This document shows, one piece after another, positions 34,652 to 43,088 of a DNA stretch of 64,000 nt. Source of the DNA: DATJZG01 sp035499295 (GTDB lineage Bacteria > Myxococcota > Myxococcia > Myxococcales > Anaeromyxobacteraceae); the NCBI GenBank assembly GCA_035499295.1, contig DATJZG010000016.1, positions 62,001-126,000 on the forward strand. The letters run 5' to 3'. How positions within the stretch are numbered: the first letter of the stretch is position 1; each line of letters begins with the position of its first letter. The position numbers and the translations under genes were made by a program. The notes beneath the pieces are model-generated. The model was not told where the DNA came from and did not search any database. It saw only the letters and a program-made list of their open reading frames with translations.

Positions 34652-34965
34652 CGGGCGCCTCCCAGGTACTCCTCGACGGCCTGGTCGAGGCGCAGGCTCA
34701 CCACCGCCGGGGTGGCGCCGGCGTCGTTCACCGAGACCGCGAGGCCGGAGAGCGCGTGGCGGCCGGCGAAGTCGTCGAGCACCGCGCTCCAGATCTCGCG
34801 GAACCCCCGCGCCGAGGTCGCCACCTCGACGCGGCAGGTCCCCGGGGCGGCGCCCGGCTCGACGAGCACCTCCAGGTTCCCGGAGGCGACCACCCCCACC
34901 ACCACCGGGGGCGCGCGGGGGGCGGGGGCGCCCGGGCACGCGAGGTCGAAGGAGAGACGCTCCAT
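34648..34965 (-). CDS. mdcC: Malonate decarboxylase acyl carrier protein (delta subunit)
   Basis: The 105-residue carrier protein bears the phosphoribosyl-dephospho-CoA group. The family Ser lies in GVVASGNLEVLVE (Ser28 from this start), which lines up with the modified Ser of CitD/MdcC, and NDAGATPAVVSLRLDQA closes the domain. The ATG at 34965 follows GGTGAGGTG; an in-frame GTG at 34974 is the alternative. It overlaps mdcD by 4 bp and lies 10 bp after mdcA. Confidence 0.9.
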   Translation of the reverse strand: MERLSFDLACPGAPAPRAPPVVVGVVASGNLEVLVEPGAAPGTCRVEVATSARGFREIWSAVLDDFAGRHALSGLAVSVNDAGATPAVVSLRLDQAVEEYLGGAR

Positions 34966-34975
34966 CTGTGGCACC

Positions 34976-36619
34976 TCACCAGCTGCGGAAGCGCCGCGGC
35001 GGGTCGTAGAGCCCGCCGGACCAGCGGACCAGGTCCTTCACCGAGCGGGCGGCGAGCAGGTCGCGGGTGGCGCGGCGCTTGTCGATGCCCAGGTCCTCGG
35101 GGCGGCGCACGATGCCCTGGTCGCGCAGGTTCTCGACTGCCCGGACGGAGCGGGCGCGGCCGAGCGGGGTGTACCCGGCCACGCCCCGGATCGCCTCCGC
35201 CCGCTCCTCCGCGGTCCGGCACAGGAGGAGGTTCGCGATCCCCTCCTCGGTGACGATGTGGCTCACGTCGTCCCCGTAGACCATCACCGGGGGGAGCTCC
35301 ATCTTCATGGCGCGCGCCAGCTCCCAGGCGTCGAGCCGCTCCACGAAGGCGGGCTCCATGTGCTCGCGGAAGGTCTCGAGCAGCTGCACCACCAGCTTCC
35401 GCCCCCGCGGCATGGTCCCCGGCCGGGCGCTCTCCCGGCCGGCCCGCAGCCAGGCGGGGCTCGAGTGGCGCCGGCCGCGGGCGTCGGCCCCCATGTTGGG
35501 TGCCCCGCCGAACCCGGCGATGCGGCTGGCGGTGGCGGTGGAGCTGTTGCCGGCGAGGTCGACCTGGAGGGTGGAGCCGATGAAGAGGTCGCAGGCGTAG
35601 TGCCCGGCGGTCTGGGAGAACGCCCGGTTGGAGCGCAGGCTGCCGTCGGGGCCGGTGAAGAAGACGTCGGGGCGGGCGGCCACGTAGGCCTCCATCCCCA
35701 GCTCCGACCCGAAGGCGTGGACGGAGCGCACGAAGCCCGACTCGATGGCCGGAATGAGGGTGGGGTGGGGGTTGAGCGCCCAGTGCTGGCAGACCTTCCC
35801 CTTCAGGCCGAGCTCCTCGCCGTAGGTGGGCAGGAGGAGCTCGATGGCGGCGGTGTCGAAGCCGATGCCGTGGTTGAGCCGGTTCACGCCGTACTCGGCG
35901 TAGATCCCCTTCACCACCATCATGGCCATGAGCACCTGCACCTCGCTCACCTGGGCCGGGTCGCGGGTGAAGAGCGGCTCGATGGTGCTCGGCGTCGGGG
36001 CGCGCACCACGAAGTCGACCCAGCCGCCGGGGATGTCGACCCGCGGCAGGCGCTCGCGCTCCTCGTTCACCTGGGCCACCACCACCCCGTCCCGGAAGGC
36101 GGTGGCCTCGACGATGGCCGGCGTGTCCTCGGTGTTGGGTCCGGTGTAGAGGTTCCCCTCCCGGTCGGCGGCGAGCGCCGCCACCAGGGCCACCCGCGGG
36201 GTGAGGTCGACGAAGTAGCGCGCGTAGAGCTCGAGGTAGGTGTGGATGGCGCCGATCTCGATCCTCCCCGCGCCCGCCAGCTGGGCGAGGCGCACCGCCT
36301 GCGGCCCGGAGAAGGAGAAGTCGAGCCGGCGGGCGATGCCGCGCTCGAAGAGCTCGACGTGCTCCGGGAGCGCCAGGACCGAGAGGACGAGGTGCAGGTC
36401 GCGCACCCGGGCGGGGTCCACGCGGGAGAGGGCGCGCGCGAGGAAGTCGGCCTGCTTCTGGTTGTCTCCCTCGAGGCAGACGCGGTCGCCGGGCTCGAGG
36501 AGGGCCTCGAGGAGCGCGGTGGCGCGCTGCGGGTCCACCCACTTCTCCGGGGAGACGCCGCGGGCGCGGGCGAGCCTCCGGGCGCGGTCGCGGCGCGCTT
36601 GGTCCCAGGTCCGGCTCAC
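34976..36619 (-). CDS. mdcA: Malonate decarboxylase alpha subunit (acyl-transferase)
   Basis: The 547-residue protein moves the acetyl/malonyl group from carrier to carrier (malonyl-S-ACP:acetate transfer). It is of the CoA-transferase type; blocks include WVDPQRATALLEALLEPGDRV, EGDNQKQADFLARAL, GNLYTGPNTEDTPAIVEAT in part, and VNRLNHGIGFDTAAIELLLP. The glycine-rich GNSSTATASRIAGFGGAPNMG segment is characteristic. The start is GTG 36619, 7 bp after dctM. Confidence 0.95.
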   Translation of the reverse strand: MSRTWDQARRDRARRLARARGVSPEKWVDPQRATALLEALLEPGDRVCLEGDNQKQADFLARALSRVDPARVRDLHLVLSVLALPEHVELFERGIARRLDFSFSGPQAVRLAQLAGAGRIEIGAIHTYLELYARYFVDLTPRVALVAALAADREGNLYTGPNTEDTPAIVEATAFRDGVVVAQVNEERERLPRVDIPGGWVDFVVRAPTPSTIEPLFTRDPAQVSEVQVLMAMMVVKGIYAEYGVNRLNHGIGFDTAAIELLLPTYGEELGLKGKVCQHWALNPHPTLIPAIESGFVRSVHAFGSELGMEAYVAARPDVFFTGPDGSLRSNRAFSQTAGHYACDLFIGSTLQVDLAGNSSTATASRIAGFGGAPNMGADARGRRHSSPAWLRAGRESARPGTMPRGRKLVVQLLETFREHMEPAFVERLDAWELARAMKMELPPVMVYGDDVSHIVTEEGIANLLLCRTAEERAEAIRGVAGYTPLGRARSVRAVENLRDQGIVRRPEDLGIDKRRATRDLLAARSVKDLVRWSGGLYDPPRRFRSW

Positions 36620-36626
36620 CTGCGCC

Positions 36627-37979
36627 TCACCCCGCCCCCATCACCAGGTCGGGCAGCCAGGTGGCGATCTGGGGGACGAGGCACATGAGGAGGACGGCCC
36701 CGGCCATGAGGCCGACGAAGGGCAACACCCCGTAGACCACGTCGCGCAGCGGGATGTCCGGGGCCACGTTCTTGATGACGAAGATGTTGAGCCCCACCGG
36801 CGGGTGGATGAGCCCCATCTCCATCACGATGGTCATCACCACCCCGAACCAGACCAGGTCGAAGCCGGCCGCCTTGAGCGGGGGGAGGATGATGGGCGCG
36901 GTCATGAGGATGATCGACACCGGGGGGAGGAAGAAGCCGAGCACCACCACGAAGAGGAGCACGGCGAGCAAGAGCACCCAGGGAGACGGGTGCAGGGCCA
37001 CGATCCACTCCGCCGCCGACTGGCTGATGTGCAGGTAGCTCATCACGTAGGAGTAGAGGAGCGACATGCCGATGATGAACATCAGCATGGTGGACTCCTT
37101 GAGGGTGCTGGAGAGGATGGGGCGCACGTCGCGCGGCCGCCAGACGCCGTAGATGGTGGCGATGAGGAGGAGGGCCAGGATCGCCCCCAGGCCGGAGGTC
37201 TCGGAGGGGGTGGCGTACCCGCCGTAGAGCGCCACCATGACGCCGAGGAGCAAGATGACGAAGGGCAGGGGCTTGGGGAGCGCCCGCAGCTTCTCGGCGA
37301 ACGACGCCTCCCGCTCGTCCAGGTAGGCGGCCTTGGGGCCGCCGTCCCTCTCGTAGGCCGCGAGCGCGGCGCGGTAGTCCCGGCGGTAGCGGAAGGCGGT
37401 GTAGCCGGAGAAGAGGGCCACGAGCAGCACGCCGGGCATGACCCCGGCGAGGAAGAGCCGCCCGAGCGAGCGCTCCGAGACGACCGCGAAGAGGATCATG
37501 GTGACCGAGGGGGGGAGCAGGATGCCGAGCGTCCCGCCGGCGGCGATGATGCCGGAGGCGAGCCGGGGCGAGTAGCCGCGGGCGCGCATCTCCGGGATCC
37601 CGGCGCTCCCGATGGCCGAGGCGGTGGCCGGGCTCGACCCCGCCATGGCGGCGAAGAGGGCGCAGGCGAAGACGTTGGCGATGCCGAGCCCCCCGGGAAT
37701 CCTCTTCATCCACACGTGGATGGCCGAGTAGAGGTCGGCGCCGGCGCGGGACTTGCCGATGGCCGCGCCCTTCAGGATGAAGAGCGGGATGGAGAGCAGG
37801 GTGATGCTCGCCATCTCCTGGTAGACGTTCTGGGTGACGGTGTCGAGCGCCGGCCCCGGCATGAAAAGGTACATGAAGGTGACGGCCACCGCCCCGAGCG
37901 CGAAGGCGATGGGGACGCCGGCGAACATCACCACCAGGGTGGCCACCCCGTAGAGGGTCCCGACGAGGGCCACGCTCAC
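36627..37979 (-). CDS. dctM: TRAP transporter large permease (DctM-like)
   Basis: The protein of 450 residues has about 12 membrane spans; it starts GTG 37979, overlapping the dctQ stop by 4 bp. Family segments: MAGSSPATASAIGSAGIPEM, GIIAAGGTLGILLPPS and the late GLIHPPVGLNIFVI. An internal charged loop of about 45 residues lies near residue 200-245, which is longer than in most DctM proteins. It forms the ion-coupled transport channel with DctQ. Placement in a malonate operon suggests malonate as substrate, as in MatPQM systems. Confidence 0.92.
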   Translation of the reverse strand: MSVALVGTLYGVATLVVMFAGVPIAFALGAVAVTFMYLFMPGPALDTVTQNVYQEMASITLLSIPLFILKGAAIGKSRAGADLYSAIHVWMKRIPGGLGIANVFACALFAAMAGSSPATASAIGSAGIPEMRARGYSPRLASGIIAAGGTLGILLPPSVTMILFAVVSERSLGRLFLAGVMPGVLLVALFSGYTAFRYRRDYRAALAAYERDGGPKAAYLDEREASFAEKLRALPKPLPFVILLLGVMVALYGGYATPSETSGLGAILALLLIATIYGVWRPRDVRPILSSTLKESTMLMFIIGMSLLYSYVMSYLHISQSAAEWIVALHPSPWVLLLAVLLFVVVLGFFLPPVSIILMTAPIILPPLKAAGFDLVWFGVVMTIVMEMGLIHPPVGLNIFVIKNVAPDIPLRDVVYGVLPFVGLMAGAVLLMCLVPQIATWLPDLVMGAG

Positions 37980-38533
37980 CGGTCCGCCTCCGATCGCCCG
38001 AGTCGGGTCGCCACCTGCAGCAGGATCTGGAGGGAGAGGAGCGTCATGCCGACGGCCATGGTCGAGTAGGGGATCCACAGGGGAGGGCCCCAGGTGGAGT
38101 CGGTCGTCTGGTGCTCGACCACGGCCTCGCGCAGCAGGGTCCACGACTTCCAGGAGAAGAAGGCGGTGAAGAGGAAGGAGACCAGGTCGACGAGGAGGAG
38201 GCGGCCGGCGTTGAGCCTGCGCGGCAGGAGCCCGGCCAAGGCCTCGATCCCCACGTGCCCGCGGTAGGACTGGACGTAGGCGGCGCTCATGAAGATCGCG
38301 CCCACCAGCAGGAAGACCGAGGTCTCGTCCTGCCAGTCGGTGGGGATCCTCAGGAAGTAGCGCATGACCACGCTCAGGGTGAGCACCAGCGCGGCCAGGA
38401 TGAGCGTTCCCATGGAGGCGACCACGATCTTGTCGTTCAGCCAGGCGAGCGCGCGCGCCGGGGCGGCGAGGGGCCCGGCCCCGGCGGCGGCCTCGCGCCC
38501 GTCCTCGGCGGCGCGCGCCACCCCCTCGCTCAA
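37976..38533 (-). CDS. dctQ: TRAP transporter small permease (DctQ-like)
   Basis: The 185-residue protein shows four membrane helices, with TDWQDETSVFLLVGAIFMSAAYVQSYRGHV as the family's central region (given here in part: DETSVFLLVGAIF, AYVQSYRGHVGIE). TTG at 38533 is proposed because it overlaps the dctP stop (TTGA) behind GGAGAAGG; GTG at 38521 is possible. The N-terminal 30 residues are hydrophilic. It pairs with DctM. Confidence 0.88.
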   Translation of the reverse strand: MSEGVARAAEDGREAAAGAGPLAAPARALAWLNDKIVVASMGTLILAALVLTLSVVMRYFLRIPTDWQDETSVFLLVGAIFMSAAYVQSYRGHVGIEALAGLLPRRLNAGRLLLVDLVSFLFTAFFSWKSWTLLREAVVEHQTTDSTWGPPLWIPYSTMAVGMTLLSLQILLQVATRLGRSEADR

Positions 38534-39561
38534 GCGACCTTCTCCGCCGCCTTGAGGAGCTCGGCGCAGCGCGGGCTCCGCTCGGTGAAGTCCTTCCAGG
38601 CGGTGTCGCGGGCGATGGCCTGCCAGCGCTTCACCGTGGCGTCGCCCAGGTCGTAGGTCTTCGCGCCCGCCTTGGCGAACGCCGCCGCCACGGCGGCGTC
38701 GTCGGCCTTGGCGCCCTCCATCCCGAAGGACTCGAGCTCCGCCCCGACCGCCAGGATGACGTCGCGGTACTCCTTGGGGAGGCCGTCGAAGACGGCCTTC
38801 GACATCATGAGCGGCTCGAGCATGAACCAGTAGGTCTTGCCGCGGCCGGTGACGAGGTACTTCGAGGCCTCCTCCAGCCGGAACGACATGAGGCTGGTGG
38901 AGGAGGTCATGGCGGCGTCGAGGGCCCCGGTCTGCATGGCCGCGTAGATCTCGTTCGAGGGGAGCGACATCACCGCCGCCCCGGCGGCCTTGAGGACGAG
39001 GTCCATCTCCCGGCTCCCGCCGCGCACCTTCTGCCCCTTGGCGTCGTCCGGCTCGATGAGGGGCTTGGCGCGCCCGGCCACTCCCCCCGCCTGCCAGATC
39101 CAGGTGATGAGGAGCACCCCCTTTTCGGCGAGCGCGTCGGAGAGGAGCTTGCCTGCCTCGACCTTCTTCCAGGCGAGCCCCTGCTGGTAGGAGGTGACGA
39201 GCCCCGGCATGAGGGCGACGTTGGCCTCGGGCAGCTCGCCTCCCGCGTAGGGGAGGGGGATGAGGCTCATGTCGAGCGCCCCCTTGCGCATGGCGCTGAA
39301 CTGGGCGTTCACCTTCATGAGCGAGGAGCCGGCGTAGACGGTGGCGGTGAGCCCCCCGTTGGTGCGCCGGGCCACCTCGGCGGCGAACCGCTGCACCAGC
39401 CGGTCGCGGAAGTCGCCCTCGGTGGCCGATCCTCCCGGGAACTGGTGGGAGATCTTGAGGTTTACCTTGTCGGCGGCGAAGGCGCGCCGGCCGGCGAGGG
39501 AGAGGGCCGGGAACCCGGCGAGGCCCTTCAAGAGGCTGCGGCGGCTGATGGGGGTCGTCAC
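38530..39561 (-). CDS. dctP: TRAP transporter substrate-binding protein (DctP-like)
   Basis: The protein of 343 residues has a twin-arginine-like signal (SRRSLLKGLAGFPALSLAGR) and a DctP fold: NLKISHQFPGGSATEGDF, GGLTATVYAGSSLMKV, GALDAAMTSSTSLMSF. It starts at GTG 39561, overlapping gntR by 4 bp (GTGA). It should bind malonate or a similar dicarboxylate in the periplasm and pass it to DctQM. The substrate is inferred from the mdc genes downstream. Confidence 0.9.
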   Translation of the reverse strand: MTTPISRRSLLKGLAGFPALSLAGRRAFAADKVNLKISHQFPGGSATEGDFRDRLVQRFAAEVARRTNGGLTATVYAGSSLMKVNAQFSAMRKGALDMSLIPLPYAGGELPEANVALMPGLVTSYQQGLAWKKVEAGKLLSDALAEKGVLLITWIWQAGGVAGRAKPLIEPDDAKGQKVRGGSREMDLVLKAAGAAVMSLPSNEIYAAMQTGALDAAMTSSTSLMSFRLEEASKYLVTGRGKTYWFMLEPLMMSKAVFDGLPKEYRDVILAVGAELESFGMEGAKADDAAVAAAFAKAGAKTYDLGDATVKRWQAIARDTAWKDFTERSPRCAELLKAAEKVA

Positions 39562-40313
39562 TTTCGGTCCTCCTCACGGCGGTGTGGCTCGCGGACGGTG
39601 CGAAGGTCCTTCTCCTTCTTCCCCGCCTCGAGCCGGGTGAGAGCGTCGAGCTGGCTCAGCAGATGGTGGCGCATGGCGGCCTCGGCCTCCTCCGGGCGGC
39701 GGCCGGCGAGCGCCCGCATCAGGGCGCGGTGCTCGGCGATCGACCGGTGGATGCGGCCGGGGAGCTTGAGCGACCGGTGGCGGGCGAGGTTCAGCTTGCG
39801 CCGCAGCTCCCCGAGGATGTTCTTCAGCCAGCGGTTGCCGGCCAGGTCCTGCAGGGCGACGTGGAAGGCGTAGTTCGCCTCCCAGTAGCGGTCGACGTCC
39901 TCGGCGGCGGCGAGCCTCTCCAGCCGGGCGTGGAGCTCGCGCAGGCGCGCCAGGTCGGCGGCGGTGGCCTTCTTCGCGACCTCGTGCGCCACCCAGCCCT
40001 CCAGCCGGGCCATGATGGGGAAGATCTCCCGCTGGTCCTCGAGGGTGAGCTCGGTGACGAAGCAGCCGCGGCGGGAGCGGGTCTCCACCAGCCCCTGGGC
40101 GGCGAGCTGGCGCAGGGCCTCCCGCACCGGGGTGCGGCTCACGCCCAGCGACGCGGCGAGCTCGGTCTCGTCGAGGTGGCTCCCGGGGGCGAGGCGCCGG
40201 TCGTAGATCTCCTGGCGCAGGTGGTCGGCCACCTGTTGTGCCAGGGAGGAGCGGGAGATGGGCCCCCGGCGGCCGGCCGACACCGCGTTCTGCACCGTGC
40301 ATACTGTATACAT
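39558..40313 (-). CDS. GntR/FadR-family regulator of the malonate operon
   Basis: The 251-residue protein has an N-terminal winged helix (LDETELAASLGVSRTPVREALRQL, split here: ETELAASLGVSRTPVREAL) and a C-terminal FCD ligand domain with RLEGWVAHEVA and HVALQDLAGNRWLKNIL containing the metal/ligand His residues. Its start ATG overlaps palindrome TGTATACA and lacks a clear ribosome-binding site, so the true start may be a downstream GTG. Being the first gene, it is transcribed with dctPQM and mdc and likely regulates itself and them, like MdcY of Acinetobacter. Confidence 0.88.
   Translation of the reverse strand: MYTVCTVQNAVSAGRRGPISRSSLAQQVADHLRQEIYDRRLAPGSHLDETELAASLGVSRTPVREALRQLAAQGLVETRSRRGCFVTELTLEDQREIFPIMARLEGWVAHEVAKKATAADLARLRELHARLERLAAAEDVDRYWEANYAFHVALQDLAGNRWLKNILGELRRKLNLARHRSLKLPGRIHRSIAEHRALMRALAGRRPEEAEAAMRHHLLSQLDALTRLEAGKKEKDLRTVREPHRREEDRK
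40305..40312. promoter_or_regulatory. GntR-type operator palindrome
   Basis: The perfect 8-bp palindrome TGTATACA overlaps the gntR start codon and lies in a small AT-rich island (GCATACTGTATACATGG) in otherwise GC-rich DNA. The core TNTATACA resembles FadR-subfamily operators such as TTGTATACAA. It sits between the divergent operon and the DUF4336-like gene and probably controls both; binding is inferred. Confidence 0.55.
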
Positions 40314-40389
40314 GGAGGCCCGGGAGCTCCACCCCTCGCCCCCTTCCGGGGCGCTCCCGGGGAGCGGGCCCCCGGGCGAGGATGGGCCG

Positions 40390-41100
40390 ATGCCGGATAC
40401 GCCTAGGCCGTGGCTCGTCACCCCCCACGACCGGATCGAGAAGCTGGAGAAGAACCTCTGGACCGTCGCCTCCCGCCTCCCGGGGCGGCTTCCCCTGCCG
40501 CGGCGCACCACCATCGCTCGGCTCGGGGACGGGCGCCTCGCCTTCTTCGACTCCTTCGCCCTCGACGACGAGACCCTCTCGGCGCTGCGCGCGTGGGGCA
40601 CCCCCGCCCTCCAGGTGGTGGCGAACGGCCGGCACCGCCTCGAGGTGGGCGCGGTGAAAGAGCGGCTCGGCCTCGCCACCTACTGCCCGGCGCCCGAGGA
40701 CCGGCGCGTGCGCGCCGCGGTGGCGGTCGACGGGCACCTCGGCGACTTCCCGAGGGACCCCGACGTCCGGCTCGAGCCGCTCGACGGGGTCCGCACCGGA
40801 GAGCCGGTGATGGTCGTCACCAGCGGGGGGCGGACGAGCCTCGTCTTCGCCGACGCCGTCATGAACTTCGAGAGGACGGGGGGCTTCCCGGGCTTCGTCA
40901 CCGGGGCCCTGGGGTTCGGCTTCGGCCCCAAGGTCGCCCCGGTGTGGAAGCTCCTCTCGCTCGGGGACAAGAGCGCCCTGCGGCGCCACCTGGAGCGGCT
41001 CGCCGACCTGCCCGGGCTCGCCCGGCTCGTCTGCTGCCACGGCCCGGTGATCGGGGAGGGCGCGGCGGAGGTGCTCCGGGGCGTGGCGGCGCGGATGTGA
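40390..41100 (+). CDS. DUF4336-like metallo-beta-lactamase-fold protein
   Basis: The 236-residue protein begins LVTPHDRIEKLEKNLWTVASRL, which, with later segments (ALQVVANGRHRLEVG, TYCPAPEDRR, FVTGALGFGFGP, CCHGPVIGEG), resembles DUF4336 and MBL-fold proteins. The usual HxHxDH zinc motif is absent; only scattered His (such as GRH and CCHG) remain. It may be a non-catalytic or altered hydrolase. It is divergent from the malonate operon and shares its regulatory region; ATG 40390 follows GAGGATGGG. Function is unknown. Confidence 0.5.
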   Translation: MPDTPRPWLVTPHDRIEKLEKNLWTVASRLPGRLPLPRRTTIARLGDGRLAFFDSFALDDETLSALRAWGTPALQVVANGRHRLEVGAVKERLGLATYCPAPEDRRVRAAVAVDGHLGDFPRDPDVRLEPLDGVRTGEPVMVVTSGGRTSLVFADAVMNFERTGGFPGFVTGALGFGFGPKVAPVWKLLSLGDKSALRRHLERLADLPGLARLVCCHGPVIGEGAAEVLRGVAARM

Positions 41101-41120
41101 AGGCGCCGGCCCGCCCCCTG

Positions 41121-42326
41121 CTAGACCCGCTCGACCGGGTAGCCGCGCTCGCGGAGGGCGCGGAGGATCTCCTCGACGTGCTCGGGGCCGCGGGTCTCGA
41201 GGGTGAGGAGCAGGGTGGTGTCGCCGAGCCGCTCGGTGAACGCCCGGGAGTGGTGGACCTCGATCACGTTCGCCTTGTGGTGCGAGATCACGCTCGATAC
41301 CTTGGCGAGCTGGCCCGGCTTGTCGAGGAGGCGGATGTTGATGCGGACGAGGCGGCCGTCCTTCACCAGGCCGCGCTCGATGACGCGGGCGATCACGTTC
41401 ACGTCGATGTTGCCGCCCGAGACCACGGCGCACACGCGCTTGCCCTCCAGCCCGCGCAGCCGGTGGTGCATCATGGCGGCGACGCCCACCGCCCCGGCCC
41501 CCTCCGCCACCGTCTTCTCCTTCTCGAGCAGGTAGAGGATGGCGCTCGCGATCTCCTCTTCGCTCACGGTGACGATCTCGTCCACGTACCGCTGCACGTG
41601 CTCGAAGGTGACGTCCCCGGCCCGCTTCACCGCGATGCCGTCGGCGAGGGTGGAGGCGCCCTCGAGGGTGACGAGCTCCCCGGCCTCGAGCGCGGCCAGC
41701 ATGCTGGGGAGGGCCTCGGTCTCGACCCCGATCACCCGGATCCGGGGAGAGAGCGCCTTGGCGGCGACCGCGATCCCGGAGGCGAGGCCGCCGCCGCCCA
41801 CCGGCACCACCACCGCGTCGAGGTCGGGGACCTGCTCCAGCACCTCCAGGCCGATGGTGCCCTGGCCGGCGATGACCGCCTCGTCGTCGAAGGGGTGGAC
41901 GAAGGCCATCCCCTCCTCGCGCTCCAGGCGCCGGGCCTCCCCGTAGGCCTCGTCGTAGCTGGCGCCGTGGAGGACCACCCGGGCCCCGTGGCCGCGGGTG
42001 TTCGCGACCTTCATGATGGGCGTCGTCTCGGGCATGACGATGGTCGCCTTCACCTTGAGGCGGCCGGCGTGGTAGGCGACCGCCTGCGCGTGGTTGCCGG
42101 CGCTGGCGGCGATGAGGCCCCGCTCCCGCTCGGCGGGCGAGAGGGTGAGGAGCCGGTTGAGTGCCCCCCGCTCCTTGTAGGCCCCCGTCATCTGGAGGTT
42201 CTCGAGCTTCAGGTAGGCGTGGGTGTGCGTGAGGCGCGAGAGCGTCTCGGAGCGGGCGCAGGGAGAGAGGTAGAGCGCATCGCGGATGCGGTTCCGCGCC
42301 GCCTGGACGTCTTCGAGGGAGACCAT
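41121..42326 (-). CDS. Threonine ammonia-lyase (ACT-domain containing)
   Basis: The 401-residue PLP enzyme converts threonine to 2-oxobutyrate and ammonia. The PLP Lys lies in TGAYKERGALNRL; GHGARVVLHGASYDEAY and VVPVGGGGLASGIAVA are the glycine-rich phosphate site, and the C-terminus (about 325-401) is an ACT-like domain RINIRLLDKPGQLAKVSSVI. The length and single ACT domain match the catabolic/biosynthetic type of many proteobacteria (TdcB-like with C-terminal ACT). It is preceded by a LuxR-type regulator gene 39 bp upstream and probably co-transcribed. Confidence 0.93.
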   Translation of the reverse strand: MVSLEDVQAARNRIRDALYLSPCARSETLSRLTHTHAYLKLENLQMTGAYKERGALNRLLTLSPAERERGLIAASAGNHAQAVAYHAGRLKVKATIVMPETTPIMKVANTRGHGARVVLHGASYDEAYGEARRLEREEGMAFVHPFDDEAVIAGQGTIGLEVLEQVPDLDAVVVPVGGGGLASGIAVAAKALSPRIRVIGVETEALPSMLAALEAGELVTLEGASTLADGIAVKRAGDVTFEHVQRYVDEIVTVSEEEIASAILYLLEKEKTVAEGAGAVGVAAMMHHRLRGLEGKRVCAVVSGGNIDVNVIARVIERGLVKDGRLVRINIRLLDKPGQLAKVSSVISHHKANVIEVHHSRAFTERLGDTTLLLTLETRGPEHVEEILRALRERGYPVERV

Positions 42327-42365
42327 CTGGGAGGGCGCCCGCGAGCCCGGGGCGCCGGGGTCCAG

Positions 42366-42890
42366 CTAGCGGTGCGCCAGCCGGCGCGCCAGCTCCACCC
42401 GGTTCCGCACGCCGAGCTTGTCGAAGATGGTCTTCAGGTGGCTCTTCACCGTCTGCGGAGCGATGGCGAGCCGCTCCGCCACCTCGCGGCTGCGCAGCCC
42501 GTCCGCCACCAGGAGCGCCACCTCGCGCTCGCGCTGGGTGAGGCCGTCCGAGGTCGCCTCCTCCACGGTCTCCGGGCTCTCCATCACGCCCGGGAGGAGC
42601 TCGCGCCAGAGGTGGAACTGGGTGCGCCCCTTCCCGACCGCGGTGGCCTCGATGCGGAGCCTCTCGCCCGCCTGCTCCATGATGAGGGTGCGCCGCACGC
42701 CCGGGGCGCCCGTCTGGGCGCCCTCGGAGAGCCCGCGCAGCTCGACCGGGAGCGGGCTCCCGTCCGCCGCCTCCGACCAGAAGGAGCGCAGCATGTCCTC
42801 CGCCGCCCGGTCGCAGCGCAGCGCCCCGGTGGGATCCGACTGGGCCGAGGACCCCCGCGGAAGGACCCGTGCGTTGGCGCGCATCATCAT
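42366..42890 (-). CDS. LuxR-family transcriptional regulator
   Basis: The 174-residue protein has a C-terminal LuxR helix-turn-helix: LTQREREVALLVADGLRSREVA followed by QTVKSHLKTIFDKLGVRNRVELARRL (shown in parts). The N-terminal 100 residues have no recognised sensor domain; LRIEATAVGKGRTQF could be a degenerate sensing domain. The ATG at 42890 is the first of three in a row; the ribosome-binding site is weak. It precedes the threonine ammonia-lyase gene by 39 bp. The target is not known but an operon with that gene is likely. Confidence 0.85.
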   Translation of the reverse strand: MMMRANARVLPRGSSAQSDPTGALRCDRAAEDMLRSFWSEAADGSPLPVELRGLSEGAQTGAPGVRRTLIMEQAGERLRIEATAVGKGRTQFHLWRELLPGVMESPETVEEATSDGLTQREREVALLVADGLRSREVAERLAIAPQTVKSHLKTIFDKLGVRNRVELARRLAHR

Positions 42891-42910
42891 GGCTCAACCC
42901 CCAAGTCCGA

Positions 42911-42921
42911 TGATGTCATCA
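42911..42921. promoter_or_regulatory. Palindrome upstream of the luxR-type gene
   Basis: TGATGTCATCA is a perfect 11-base palindrome centred on T, about 20-30 bases upstream of the regulator's start codon. LuxR-type regulators often bind such sites near their own promoters. It is a candidate autoregulatory site only. Confidence 0.4.
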
Positions 42922-43088
42922 CTGACCCCATCGCATCGCCTCGCTACGGTTCCGCCGGCCGCTCACGGACTCGAAGTGCAACCCTGCGGACGCTTGCAGG
43001 CTTGCGCCCCGTCCGAGTCAGCATTTACTCACCCCCGCGCGCTCAACGCCGTGACCCTCATCAAGTATGCCCCCTCCGGCCGGGGAGG

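Noticed and set aside
39574..42897. 1107-codon minus-strand open frame over gntR and threonine ammonia-lyase
   Set aside because: Different frame from the real genes; Arg/Gly/Pro-rich with no motif.
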